IMG/VR virus record: IMGVR_UViG_3300007541_000031
Location: 1-48,913 of that record
Source: a virus
DNA: 48,913 nucleotides
Direction: 5' to 3' (one strand)
Shown: positions 31,401 through 39,681 of the stretch, one piece after another
How the letters are laid out: every line of letters begins with the position of its first letter
Numbering within the stretch: position 1 is the first letter of the stretch
Made by a program: the position numbers and the translations under genes
The notes under the pieces: model-generated
What the model was told of the DNA's origin: nothing
The model's database searches: none
Seen by the model: the letters and a program-made list of their open reading frames with translations, nothing else

Positions 31401-34400
31401 ACCGGGATCAATAAGGGAATTATCTAAATCAATTTCATAGCTAAAGATTGAGCCTACACTCTGTGTAATTACGAGAACCGCTCCTTCATTTGCATCGTCA
31501 ATGCCATTAACATCAAACAAAGCATTGCTTGAAGAACTACCGGGTACCCATGAACTAGTCATAGTGAAAGAGCCAATAGCATTAGTTCCTTGGATGTTGG
31601 CACCTGTGACCTCAAAGGAGCCCGTAGAATAAGAAGCGGCAATAGGAGATCCAGTCAAATTAAAAGAACCAGAGGACAGTGTTCCAACTTGAGTCGCTCC
31701 TGACAACTGGAAAGAACCTTTTGCGTAATCTCCGGAACTTCCTGCTGACATTAGGTTTCCGTCGGGCTGCCTATTGTTGGAAGATACTCCAAAAACATTT
31801 CCGGAAGTATAGGTTGCAACACCAATTAATGTCTGATAGTGAGTTGTATCAGGTAGGCTATTCGCAATGGAAGAAGGCAATATATCCCAATCTGGATTAT
31901 TGTAAGCTTCGATTGCCCAAGTCTTTTGGAATGTTGGAGATATTTGGAACAACTCTAATTCATTCTTGTAGTTCCCTGCTTTCCAAGATCCCGACACAGT
32001 CTTAATATTCTTAACGTTGATAGGTCTCTTTGCGTGTTCGTCTCGATACCTTGTTGCTTTTGGAGCTGTTGAGCTTGGATAACCTCCTGTATCGTAGTCT
32101 GCGCCAACGAAACCCAAGGCACCGTCTGCCGAGGGATCGACAGGGTGTTCTGCGATTGATAAGCCCCATCCTTCTGGTCTGTTATCCTTATTGTCGGCTC
32201 CATGATTCAAGTCAATATGTCTATATTGTAGACCTCCAACATGTTGTTCGGTGAACGGCCCTTGAACAGAGGTTTCATTATAGTTTCCAACAATATCATT
32301 ATGAAGGTTCGTTAGGTGTACTCCAGACTTATAAAGAGATTCGACAACAGCGTTAAAGCCAGAGTTGACAGTTCCAGACATAACATTCAAAGGCAATACA
32401 AAGTCTCCATGAACCCAATGTCCATATTCTTCTCCATATTTATTACCAATTTGAGCGTTAGTTTGATACTTCTTTTTCAAAGGAACAAAATCGTTGTTTG
32501 GGGCCTCTTCCACTACCCCTTGGCCTTCTCCAAGCCCAACTGTCACTACGTTTTGAGGAACGCTCTCAAGTCGTCCAGCGGGAGCGATTGATTCGTGGAA
32601 CAATTGAAGATTCTTTTTTCTTCCAAAGTTCGTTCCGCCGTGAATGGTTTCACGAGATACAATTGATAAATCGCTTGTTTTTGCGAATCTTCTTGTACTG
32701 TATACGTCACTTACGTATGCGTTTCCACCAATTTCTCTCCTCAATAATCCGGAAGTTTGAAGCGAAGTATCATTGGTTAGAGTTTTTTGAATTGAAGCTC
32801 GAACTCCTTCCTTCTCAGATCTCTCTTTGTGCCATAAAGTTTGTCTAGATTCGTCCTCTCTCGTGGCTGGATCGTGGTGAGCGTGGCCATACTGCCAATT
32901 GTACTTCATTTCAGAAACACCCTTAATAGACCCCTCTGTTGATTGGAAAGTCGTCAGAACTGGAATCTGGTGGGTATATTTGCTTCTCTCGAGCACATGG
33001 CTTTCAACAATGTTGTTAATTTTTTCTGAGAATCTTGCGCCTGCTGGCGTTAATTGCCTCAAGCCTTCTGCAATTGATTCGTCAATCCACTTATAGAACG
33101 AGGTGAACTTCTCCATATCAGGATCATTCTCGACATCTTCAAAGAATCTTTCTCTCAAAAATTCAAGCTTTCCGTAGTTTTCGTGATATCTCTGATTGGG
33201 CTGTCCGATTAAATTGTTGAATTCAACAGCGGTTGAGAACATTTTCAGCATTTCTTCTGATATTGTGCCATATAAAGACTTCTCGAATGAATAGAAGTTA
33301 TCTGAAACGTCGTCGTCAACAAAGAAGCTTTCGCCTTCTTCGTCTTTAATTGTAATTAAATCCGAGGACAACAGATTATCCAACCCTCGTTTTCTCGCTG
33401 ACATTAAGTATTCGTTATCAAAAACTGTCGTAGAAGACACGTTGAAGCCTTCAGCTTGAGCAGGCAAATATCGCTGAATAGAGTCAGATAAACTTCCGTA
33501 GTTTGAATCAGAAGAACCGGAGGACATATCTACTACCGTGAATTCTCCACTAGAATCAGATCCTGTTAGCTCAGCGAATCCCCAATGGAAAGATAGCGTC
33601 TTTTCTCGTGGAATCTCAATCCCGTAAGTGTCAATCAAGTCTGTGTCTTGTGGATTATTCGCTCCAAATGACTTAGGGTCATAGGCGTGTTGGTCGATTG
33701 CGTCAGAGGACAAATAACTGTTCCAAAATCTAACAGAACCTAATCTAATGTCCGTGTCATAAATTGAGGAACCAGTAAAGTTTGTTCTATGCGATCCAGC
33801 GTAGAAAATTTTGTCTGAAGAATAAAAGTCTCGAGATACACTTGAGGTTGATAGCAGGAAGTAATTTCTCTTTGTATTGGCCTCCGCTTCTACACCATAG
33901 AACTCAATCTCATATCTATCATCAATATTGCCTGAAATATTGGCCATAGGATAGTTTTCATGTTTCATTTTTACGGAAATATTCCATTTGTTGCTGTCAT
34001 ATTGGCCGTCGAAGAAATCTGTTTCTAGATTGACCGAAGAACCAGTAAGCAAGAACTTAACTCTTTGCCTCTCATTCTCTCTTAGATTGGCCTCAAGCTT
34101 TTCTTTAATAACATATACAGATAAACCATAGTCAGTAGCAGGGTGAGTATATTCAGAACCTGTTGAGTGAAATCCAACAATAGAAGCAGTCAATTGATTA
34201 TAAGGAAAAAACCCTCTCCCGCCAGCATAACTTTTGGAAGGAAGTACGATCTCAGACTCTAAAGAGAATGAACCTAAATAGTCTTTGTCTCCGGGCACAT
34301 AGATATTTCCTGCACTGGAGGTACTATAGATTGTTCCCGATCTATTTCCTTCTTCATTGAAGTCAACAAATCTCTTCTCGACAGAAATAAATTCATAGTT

Positions 34401-36098
34401 ATCTCGAGCAACAAAAGTTGAATCGTCGGCGTATTGGTGCAACTTAACAACATTTGAACCAAGACCCACGGAATTAAAGAAGTTTCGGAAAGACTTTTCT
34501 GTTCCTTTGGACTTGTAGATTGATTGTAAGTTGTTGTAAATGTTTTGGTAAATCGTATTCTTAACTTTCTCTATGTTTGCCTCGAATACCTCATTGTCGT
34601 CTCGATTAAGCAATCGCTCTAATTGTGTTGACTCCACAAAGAGATCAGGAATAAAGAAACCTTCGTTCTCAAGAACTTGTTTGGAGAAAGGCGTTGGGCT
34701 TTCATCTTCTTGATAGTATCTCTTATCTCTAACTTTGTCGACGAAGTTAATTTGGTGCCACAATGTGTCGAAGTAGTTACCCATAATCTGACACAAATAT
34801 TTGAGTTGAAATCCATTTTGAGCATCCTCCTCTTGCATCCATGACGGCATATATCTATAGAACATTGACGAGTTTGACATGTCAGCCACAGAACCAGAGT
34901 TTTTATATTCTGCTTTTGTCGATACAATGTCAGGGTGGAAAGAATAAATAATAGGATCTTTGAACTCAGGTTGAGATAGTTTCTCGGTGATCGCAGAATC
35001 AGTGCTTCTAAAGGCCGAGGAATAGCCAGAAACAGTTCCATTGTTGATACGGCCAGAGTAATCCAAGACAATCTTATCAATGCTCTCAGTGCCAGTTATG
35101 CCCTCATTAAACTTAAGATACAGACTTAAGTCTAGGTTTGAATCGAACTTATTTGTTCCGCCACCAACAGGATTGAACCAATTGTTGAATATTTGTTCGG
35201 AAGTTCTTTCTTTTTTCCAAAATCTAAACTCGTCCAGTGAACCGGTTAACTTATTTAAAGTGCCGTCGAATGTATGTCCAATCTTAATATTCATTGCGTC
35301 CGAAGTTGGGAGCAAGTCAGGAATATTTTTTGCCGAACTTACTTCTTCAACGAACTGGCCGTTTTTATAAAACTTAGAAGTCAATCCTGTCGAGGAAGAA
35401 ATAGTAGATACTGCGTAATGATTCCAGTCAGTATCAAGAACTGCTGTGAACAAAGGCTCGTAAGTCTCCGACCCAGATCTCATTATCAGCTTAACATCGT
35501 CTTGAACCTGCTGTAGTAATATATCACCAGAGGCTCCAGAGACGTGGCAGATAGCTCTTTGATCCAATATGGTAGCAGTTTTTAGCCAAAATTCAATTGT
35601 AATCCCGTCCTCTCCTCGGAATTCAAATGCGCTAGTTCTACCTTTGTCCTCGTCATACTTCATTGAGTAATCGAATGTAGAATCCAGAGTTTTTCCTGAC
35701 ATACCAGAGGAGGCAGTGTGTGGTCCGCCAAAAATATCAATGTATTCAGAGGCATGAAAGTTTACATATCCATTTGTGCGAGGATATAGATTCTCAAAGA
35801 CGTAGCGATCCAAATAAGAAGAAGAGTTTTCAAACTCGACTTTTTCCGCCAAAGTTCCGTCATAAGGATAATATTGATAGATTCTCTCAAAAGCCTTCTC
35901 GTAATAAAGCTCGGCAGAACCGAACTTTGCAAAATTAGAAGCTGTTGCAAAGTCAATAGGAGGAACGAATGTTTCAAACTCTTTTTTCTTTGCCTCAACA
36001 TATTCCGAAGACTCAACGTTTTTGACCAACTCGTCAGAGGTTACAGTCTTTTGGATTTTTGGAGTTCCTTTGCTATTGAATAAATCTTTAATGCTCAT
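28497..36098 (-). CDS. Giant baseplate protein (2533 aa) with LamG-like domains and tandem repeats
   Basis: The longest gene in the window. Three concanavalin/LamG-like segments: about residues 150-330 (ITIEFWLKTA...WNHYAVSTI...GSLDEFRFWKKE), 620-830 (SFSLESEIVLPS...IRLGSVRFWNSYLSSDAIDQH) and 1610-1810 (YAISFWLYFDTF...LNHFSFSHSG...IYLDEVVVYPE). Between the second and third lies a conserved core (about 930-1100, FYKWIDESIAEGLRQLTPAGARF, NNIVESHVLERSKY) that I recall in marine phage baseplate proteins. Short GSF-repeats sit at about 1457-1514 and long repeats at about 1906-2326. LamG folds often bind carbohydrate, so host-surface contact is plausible. TAATG overlap with the upstream gene. Confidence 0.85.
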   Translation of the reverse strand: MSIKDLFNSKGTPKIQKTVTSDELVKNVESSEYVEAKKKEFETFVPPIDFATASNFAKFGSAELYYEKAFERIYQYYPYDGTLAEKVEFENSSSYLDRYVFENLYPRTNGYVNFHASEYIDIFGGPHTASSGMSGKTLDSTFDYSMKYDEDKGRTSAFEFRGEDGITIEFWLKTATILDQRAICHVSGASGDILLQQVQDDVKLIMRSGSETYEPLFTAVLDTDWNHYAVSTISSSTGLTSKFYKNGQFVEEVSSAKNIPDLLPTSDAMNIKIGHTFDGTLNKLTGSLDEFRFWKKERTSEQIFNNWFNPVGGGTNKFDSNLDLSLYLKFNEGITGTESIDKIVLDYSGRINNGTVSGYSSAFRSTDSAITEKLSQPEFKDPIIYSFHPDIVSTKAEYKNSGSVADMSNSSMFYRYMPSWMQEEDAQNGFQLKYLCQIMGNYFDTLWHQINFVDKVRDKRYYQEDESPTPFSKQVLENEGFFIPDLFVESTQLERLLNRDDNEVFEANIEKVKNTIYQNIYNNLQSIYKSKGTEKSFRNFFNSVGLGSNVVKLHQYADDSTFVARDNYEFISVEKRFVDFNEEGNRSGTIYSTSSAGNIYVPGDKDYLGSFSLESEIVLPSKSYAGGRGFFPYNQLTASIVGFHSTGSEYTHPATDYGLSVYVIKEKLEANLRENERQRVKFLLTGSSVNLETDFFDGQYDSNKWNISVKMKHENYPMANISGNIDDRYEIEFYGVEAEANTKRNYFLLSTSSVSRDFYSSDKIFYAGSHRTNFTGSSIYDTDIRLGSVRFWNSYLSSDAIDQHAYDPKSFGANNPQDTDLIDTYGIEIPREKTLSFHWGFAELTGSDSSGEFTVVDMSSGSSDSNYGSLSDSIQRYLPAQAEGFNVSSTTVFDNEYLMSARKRGLDNLLSSDLITIKDEEGESFFVDDDVSDNFYSFEKSLYGTISEEMLKMFSTAVEFNNLIGQPNQRYHENYGKLEFLRERFFEDVENDPDMEKFTSFYKWIDESIAEGLRQLTPAGARFSEKINNIVESHVLERSKYTHQIPVLTTFQSTEGSIKGVSEMKYNWQYGHAHHDPATREDESRQTLWHKERSEKEGVRASIQKTLTNDTSLQTSGLLRREIGGNAYVSDVYSTRRFAKTSDLSIVSRETIHGGTNFGRKKNLQLFHESIAPAGRLESVPQNVVTVGLGEGQGVVEEAPNNDFVPLKKKYQTNAQIGNKYGEEYGHWVHGDFVLPLNVMSGTVNSGFNAVVESLYKSGVHLTNLHNDIVGNYNETSVQGPFTEQHVGGLQYRHIDLNHGADNKDNRPEGWGLSIAEHPVDPSADGALGFVGADYDTGGYPSSTAPKATRYRDEHAKRPINVKNIKTVSGSWKAGNYKNELELFQISPTFQKTWAIEAYNNPDWDILPSSIANSLPDTTHYQTLIGVATYTSGNVFGVSSNNRQPDGNLMSAGSSGDYAKGSFQLSGATQVGTLSSGSFNLTGSPIAASYSTGSFEVTGANIQGTNAIGSFTMTSSWVPGSSSSNALFDVNGIDDANEGAVLVITQSVGSIFSYEIDLDNSLIDPGNTSISGATDRDFYNDFQTALSTDLPDYTVNYVEHPVTRSIAVSSSADSLSRLHSSAITNGGGGTAGYAISFWLYFDTFGADRINTIYEGRHSNGDTTKYIYIESGSLYFESVWRDNSGVTGDEFVDIWKITNFTSSYSQSLNHFSFSHSGSMGYGDQLKLYLNGVSSSALTVHAMSQSKGAAVPGPLSWVDLSTDEITLFAKYDGTNNLFPAGSTGPIYLDEVVVYPEARPHAHMVELYNSRKWQSSKPGNPTMIMDFEGLTVGTAITNSQVISDAGSNNNDLTASISSVGDLVPLTGSGTSLTIVKTPSSASFTISGAPVGANYNLTLNLSGVLGTFTNISNATGGVDNEGAADTGTITIDGQTFTITHSSPAGALEILATGSGVTDDVMWAELETKIEANTDYTVITGSDNPRTFSLTSVYTGSAEDPNISTSTTSFSIINAGTAGTDEVGAEDGDQLTLGSQNFLIDLTSGIGTGSTSDFHNALSQSIKDSTNFDTITINDLGNGYYRFDLTSSVASPSEDIAFTQNSNGSRATFQNLVSAAGGVTPAGIENQDRLTIGAVTFHLTESYVADDSTNKYIETTGSSNDIWSSLESKIESSFNLNVSITDLGDQALFEMTASQTGSANNFSLSEIGNSFTNLVNIAGGTDEVGIRDQDSISFGGFTFVLTASAPSPTPSYSYIETTGTSEQIWQALETEIEANTSFNVTTSSAGSDILFSLTASATGSSYNESILVDPDPSRSFFSISNIAGGTNPVAAVYGPDIVIEIPRTDLTGSERNITTRFSAPGGPEVQSIGYLDAYTSTYSVHNALPFRNLSVLGSGSGEQGTIRVEDHLGLRRGLKTLRALHMGKFGIDPHYGEITASVYPSSGSFGKQHRNTSRRIEYSGSTLITGSSYDNMHINSTLPRSEFQYSWINAATSGSHWYSENDRPEQHIYGYAPKDGIISSSAGWVEALVFPSASSITG
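29120..30380 (-). repeat. Four tandem ~100-residue protein repeats in the 2533-aa gene
   Basis: Each unit has the pattern DxLTIGxxxFxLT, TTGSS-(DE)xIWxxLExxIExxTxFxV, then LFxLTAxxTGSxxN and closes with NxAGGTxxVG. Units begin near G1911, E2010, E2110 and R2210 of the protein. The last two are most alike; the second is most diverged. Alpha/beta units of this type probably form a beaded rod (inference). A related partial unit may precede the third LamG domain. Confidence 0.75.
31555..31728 (-). repeat. Short GSFxLTG tandem repeat in the 2533-aa gene
   Basis: Units of 16-17 residues: GSFQLSGATQVGTLSS, GSFNLTGSPIAASYST, GSFEVTGANIQGTNAI, GSFTMTSSWVPG. Three and a half copies. Probably a beta-solenoid or flexible spacer before the third LamG-like domain. 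Confidence 0.8.
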
Positions 36099-37462
36099 TA
36101 ATCTACCACTCTAAACTTAAATCTATAAGGTTGCTCTTCCCAACCATTTTCCTCATCATAGAAGGAGTATTGTATCTCATATAAATATCCTGCTTCTAGA
36201 TAAGTTGTGTCGAGGTCAAAGTAATTTCCTGATACGTCGTAGGACAGCTGGGTGTGCATTGTTGAACCAGTGCCATAAGGAGTTATCACATAATCATCGA
36301 TAGATCTTCTTAATTGATAAGAGGCACTAGGAATGATCAAGCTTGGAATTGAAGATTGGACTGCAACTGTGTAAATGTTTGGAGACCAATTCTTTTCTCG
36401 AACATATAGATTAAGTCTGTGTGTTTGATTTTTTCTGTAGTCTTTTCTAAGTCCCGGCATAGACAAAACATAAATGTCCTCCGGATTGTATCCATAGGAA
36501 GCGAAATTCTTTACAGAAATCGTCCCAGTATGATAGGCAGTGCTTCCACTATACCAAACATCATATACTGTAGATTCGCTTGTATCGGCCGCCAATTGTG
36601 CTTTATAGATTCCAGTATCAACTCTGCTTACAGGGGCGGAGACCAATGACACATCTGCAGATGTTCTAATACTTGCACTTGTTGGCGCAACAGGATAGTC
36701 CCTCAAACGGCCCCTAATGCGATTGTAGAGGTATAAAGTGTTTAGGTTATCCGTTGCACTAGCAAATGACGAAGACGCGTAAAATGACCCTCTATCGTCC
36801 TTTCTCGCGCTATCCCAACGCGCTTCAAGAACTGGTCTTTGAAGATAGAACTCGGAGTCTCTTCCGAAGAATTTTTTTGTATAAAAAGATTTGGTCTCGG
36901 ACTCATGAGAGCTTGACAAGGCAATACCGAATCCATAATTAGACCAAGTGCCGTCTCTCCACTCATTAACGATATCACTAACGTCAACCTCAAGATCTTC
37001 GAGACCAGTAGAAAACTCCATTGTACTAGCTGATACAGTTCTATAATCTCCGCCTTGAGTATCCCAAGCGGAACCTGAAGATCTGTTAATCCAGTTGGAG
37101 CCTACGCCACCTCTAGTGATATCCTCATAGTTCTCCATATCAATACCATAACCTTCTTCCCAAGATTGAGAAACTGCTGAGATAGTCATTGTGAACTCTG
37201 ACGGAACAGTTTGTGAATGTGGAGCATTGAACATTTTAAGATACCAAGAAACTCCGGAGGCTGGTACTTGCGAGAAATCCGGATTGAATTGAATCAATGC
37301 TCTCGATAATTCAACCGACGAGGAGGAGGCTTGGCCATAGATTGAGAATACCTCAAGAATATCTGAGGCTCCCATGTTTGAGCCCGTTCCTCGAGTTGTT
37401 AAATTCTCTTGATAAGCATTGGTAATTGTGTTATCTTTTGTTGCGTAAAACTTACGAATCAT
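36098..37462 (-). CDS. DNRLRE-like baseplate protein
   Basis: A 454-residue beta-rich protein. The first half matches the layout of DNRLRE/carbohydrate-binding-like domains: an early SRALIQFNPDFSQVP stretch, then GLEDLEVDVSDIVNEWRDGT-WSNYGFGIALSS (about 160-190) and a further PVLEARWD strand. The second half resembles an Ig-like pair (STVYDVWYSGSTAYHTGTISV). It begins in an ATGA overlap with the gp6-like gene and abuts the 2533-aa gene (TAATG), so the three are one baseplate unit. No T4 equivalent obvious. Confidence 0.8.
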   Translation of the reverse strand: MIRKFYATKDNTITNAYQENLTTRGTGSNMGASDILEVFSIYGQASSSSVELSRALIQFNPDFSQVPASGVSWYLKMFNAPHSQTVPSEFTMTISAVSQSWEEGYGIDMENYEDITRGGVGSNWINRSSGSAWDTQGGDYRTVSASTMEFSTGLEDLEVDVSDIVNEWRDGTWSNYGFGIALSSSHESETKSFYTKKFFGRDSEFYLQRPVLEARWDSARKDDRGSFYASSSFASATDNLNTLYLYNRIRGRLRDYPVAPTSASIRTSADVSLVSAPVSRVDTGIYKAQLAADTSESTVYDVWYSGSTAYHTGTISVKNFASYGYNPEDIYVLSMPGLRKDYRKNQTHRLNLYVREKNWSPNIYTVAVQSSIPSLIIPSASYQLRRSIDDYVITPYGTGSTMHTQLSYDVSGNYFDLDTTYLEAGYLYEIQYSFYDEENGWEEQPYRFKFRVVD

Positions 37463-39255
37463 ACCGCTGTCCCTCTAATGTCTAAGTTAAAGTTTTTGAT
37501 CTCAAAAACAACGTTTCTTGGAGCCTTGAGATATGTTCCATCCTTTGATTTCATTTCTTTGATTGATACTGGGGCTGTACTGTATCCTTCTCCCTTCATA
37601 AGCTTGGGATTCACCTCCATTGTATCTAACACTCCGTCAATCTTATTTATTATATTGAAGACTTTTGTTAGATAAAACGGTTCTCCAATGTGCATTTTCT
37701 CTGATAGCATTGTTCGCAATCTCGAGTTTACTGTGTTTAGAACTTCTGTTTTGTCATAGGTTGGATCAACAACGATTTTATAATCGAAACCTATGTTCAA
37801 AATTTTTGCGTCATAAATATCAATGTTGTCATTTAATACTTTGTAGCTGTGTAACCAAGTTTTAATGTTGTTTTTAATTGTGGAATTACAAACGACAAAG
37901 TTTCCATTCGTATCACTCGACATTAAGTAAATGGATAATCTTCTATTCGAGGAAGAAGGGTCGTTGATAACGGCCGCTCTCTTGATTCTTCCAAACTTTT
38001 GAGGCATTAACATAATCAATGCTTCATAATCTTCTTTTGTTACAGCTCTCATTTGAGCAAACTTATTTGCTAATGCTCGAATCTTGATCTCCTCAGAAGA
38101 AAGTTCTGCCGTATCATGATTAATTGGTGTGTCATTTGCAGTTTCAACCGAGGAAATTACTCCTCTCTCTAGAGCTTCAGAAGATATCGCAGTTCTGTTC
38201 GGGAAATCCATTGTATAATTACCCATGCTAGTAAGTGAACCAACTGCCAGATTGATTGAGTCTGCTACATTTATACTAAAAGATACTGTCATTGTAGTGT
38301 TAGACGGAGCAACACCCAAAGTCTTTGTTCCCAAAAGCTCATTTGGATCAAAGGCCTCGTCGCTAATATAGGGCTTACCCATCATTCTCAATGAAACTTG
38401 ATCTGGTTCAATTATGCTCAATGGAGATATTGTTTCTTCTTCTCCGGAACCAAATTGCAAATATGTACCTGAAGAATCTCTGAATACAACGAATCTTCGA
38501 GGAACAATCTTTCTCTTCATGATCGAGGGAACACCTTCTGCTCTTGCATTGCTGTTTGTTGTGTCAACATAAACAACGTCTTGTGCCAAGTGGTTCACTT
38601 CATAATATTTGTTGCCTTCGGAGTCAACTACATTTCCAATTTCGAAAATAGAAGGAGGACCTACTCTGATTTTCTTGAACTTCTCAAAAGAACCGATATC
38701 AATAGAAACCGAAGAATTAATATAAGATACAACAACTCCCTTTGCTCTAATTGCATAAGAAGAAGGTTTTCCGGAAGTTTGGTCGAATCTAGCAGCTACA
38801 ACTTCATTTTTTGGATCATTAAAGTCAACGTCGTGAGATAAAATAAATGAAATACCAGTGTTAGAAGATACTGTCGCTCCTTGTTTTAACACGGGAATGT
38901 ATTTTATGTCAGGTCCGAGACCAGTTGAGGCAGCAGGAACAATAATATAAAACGAGGTGACAGCCGATACTGGAGGAGATATAAATGAATTCACTCCTTG
39001 GCTTTGAGCATGCTTTAATACATTGTCATACTCAACAGAGTTTTGAATGAAAGATTCGTTAACCTGATAGTCCAGATAGAATGAAAGCATATCCCCAACA
39101 TAGGAGACCGCGTCAATAAGGTAAGAACCAAATGAGTTCTCAGAGAAATCCCTATAGTTGTCAGGAAAATACCTTCTCGCATGTTCCTCCAAGTCCGCTC
39201 TAATAGATTGGAAATCTTTATTGGTGTAGTTAACCATTTTCTTTTTTGCTTTCAT
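37459..39255 (-). CDS. Baseplate wedge protein, gp6/baseplate-J-like
   Basis: A 598-residue protein. The N-terminus MVNYTNKDFQSIRADLEEHA, then YRDFSENSFGSYLIDAVSYVGDMLSFYLDYQVNESF, is characteristic of the T4 gp6 / J-like family (DFxSIxxxLxxxxxxxFPxxxxDFxxxxxGxxLIExxAYxxDxLSFYxD). A long beta-rich middle and a C-terminal domain (YDKTEVLNTVNSRLRTMLSEK and onward) complete it. T4 gp6 is 660 residues. It follows gp25 by a TAATG overlap, the same order as in T4 (gp25-gp6 are wedge neighbours). The start at 39255 has AGGA upstream; an alternative in-frame ATG six codons later is possible. Confidence 0.92.
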   Translation of the reverse strand: MKAKKKMVNYTNKDFQSIRADLEEHARRYFPDNYRDFSENSFGSYLIDAVSYVGDMLSFYLDYQVNESFIQNSVEYDNVLKHAQSQGVNSFISPPVSAVTSFYIIVPAASTGLGPDIKYIPVLKQGATVSSNTGISFILSHDVDFNDPKNEVVAARFDQTSGKPSSYAIRAKGVVVSYINSSVSIDIGSFEKFKKIRVGPPSIFEIGNVVDSEGNKYYEVNHLAQDVVYVDTTNSNARAEGVPSIMKRKIVPRRFVVFRDSSGTYLQFGSGEEETISPLSIIEPDQVSLRMMGKPYISDEAFDPNELLGTKTLGVAPSNTTMTVSFSINVADSINLAVGSLTSMGNYTMDFPNRTAISSEALERGVISSVETANDTPINHDTAELSSEEIKIRALANKFAQMRAVTKEDYEALIMLMPQKFGRIKRAAVINDPSSSNRRLSIYLMSSDTNGNFVVCNSTIKNNIKTWLHSYKVLNDNIDIYDAKILNIGFDYKIVVDPTYDKTEVLNTVNSRLRTMLSEKMHIGEPFYLTKVFNIINKIDGVLDTMEVNPKLMKGEGYSTAPVSIKEMKSKDGTYLKAPRNVVFEIKNFNLDIRGTAV

Positions 39256-39650
39256 TAGTAGAATCCTATAGTTGTTTCGCTATTCAACTCGAGCTCAAAA
39301 ACCGCTTGAATTATGTTTTTTGGAATTGTGTATACAATTCTAACTTTAATGGTATTATCGCTATCGTCGCTAGCGCCAACCGAAATATCATCAATCTGTA
39401 AATATGGCAAATAAGTTTCAACTTGCTCCTGAATCTCTGATACTATAATAGAATGAAATTGAGCTAAGTTCGGTTCAAACAAAAAACTTCTAATTCCAAT
39501 ACCATAGCTCAAATCGCTAATATTCTCTCCCTTTGAAGTCATTAAAAGATTCTTCAAAAAGAAATTGATTTGATCCTTTGGGTCGGTATACACCTTGAAT
39601 GTATCGGTCTCTCCAGCTGATAGAGGCCATTTAGGTCCGAATATAGCCAT
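39255..39650 (-). CDS. Baseplate wedge protein gp25 (GpW/gp25 family)
   Basis: A 131-residue protein, the same size as T4 gp25 (132). Typical features: N-terminal WPLSAGETDTFKVYTDPKDQINFFLKNLLMTSKGENISDLSYGIGIRSFLFEP, with the conserved NLLMTxxGExxxxxxYGxxxxxFLFE core, and a C-terminal strand pair. gp25 nucleates the wedge and contacts the sheath. It is followed by gp6 with TAATG overlap. Highly recognisable. Confidence 0.94.
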   Translation of the reverse strand: MAIFGPKWPLSAGETDTFKVYTDPKDQINFFLKNLLMTSKGENISDLSYGIGIRSFLFEPNLAQFHSIIVSEIQEQVETYLPYLQIDDISVGASDDSDNTIKVRIVYTIPKNIIQAVFELELNSETTIGFY

Positions 39651-39681
39651 ATTATATTTCTCCTCAGCATTAATTAGGTCA

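Noticed and set aside
34619-35080. 153-residue minus-strand ORF inside the 2533-aa gene
   Set aside because: Out-of-frame shadow of a gene whose own frame holds recognisable LamG-like and baseplate motifs; no ribosome site.
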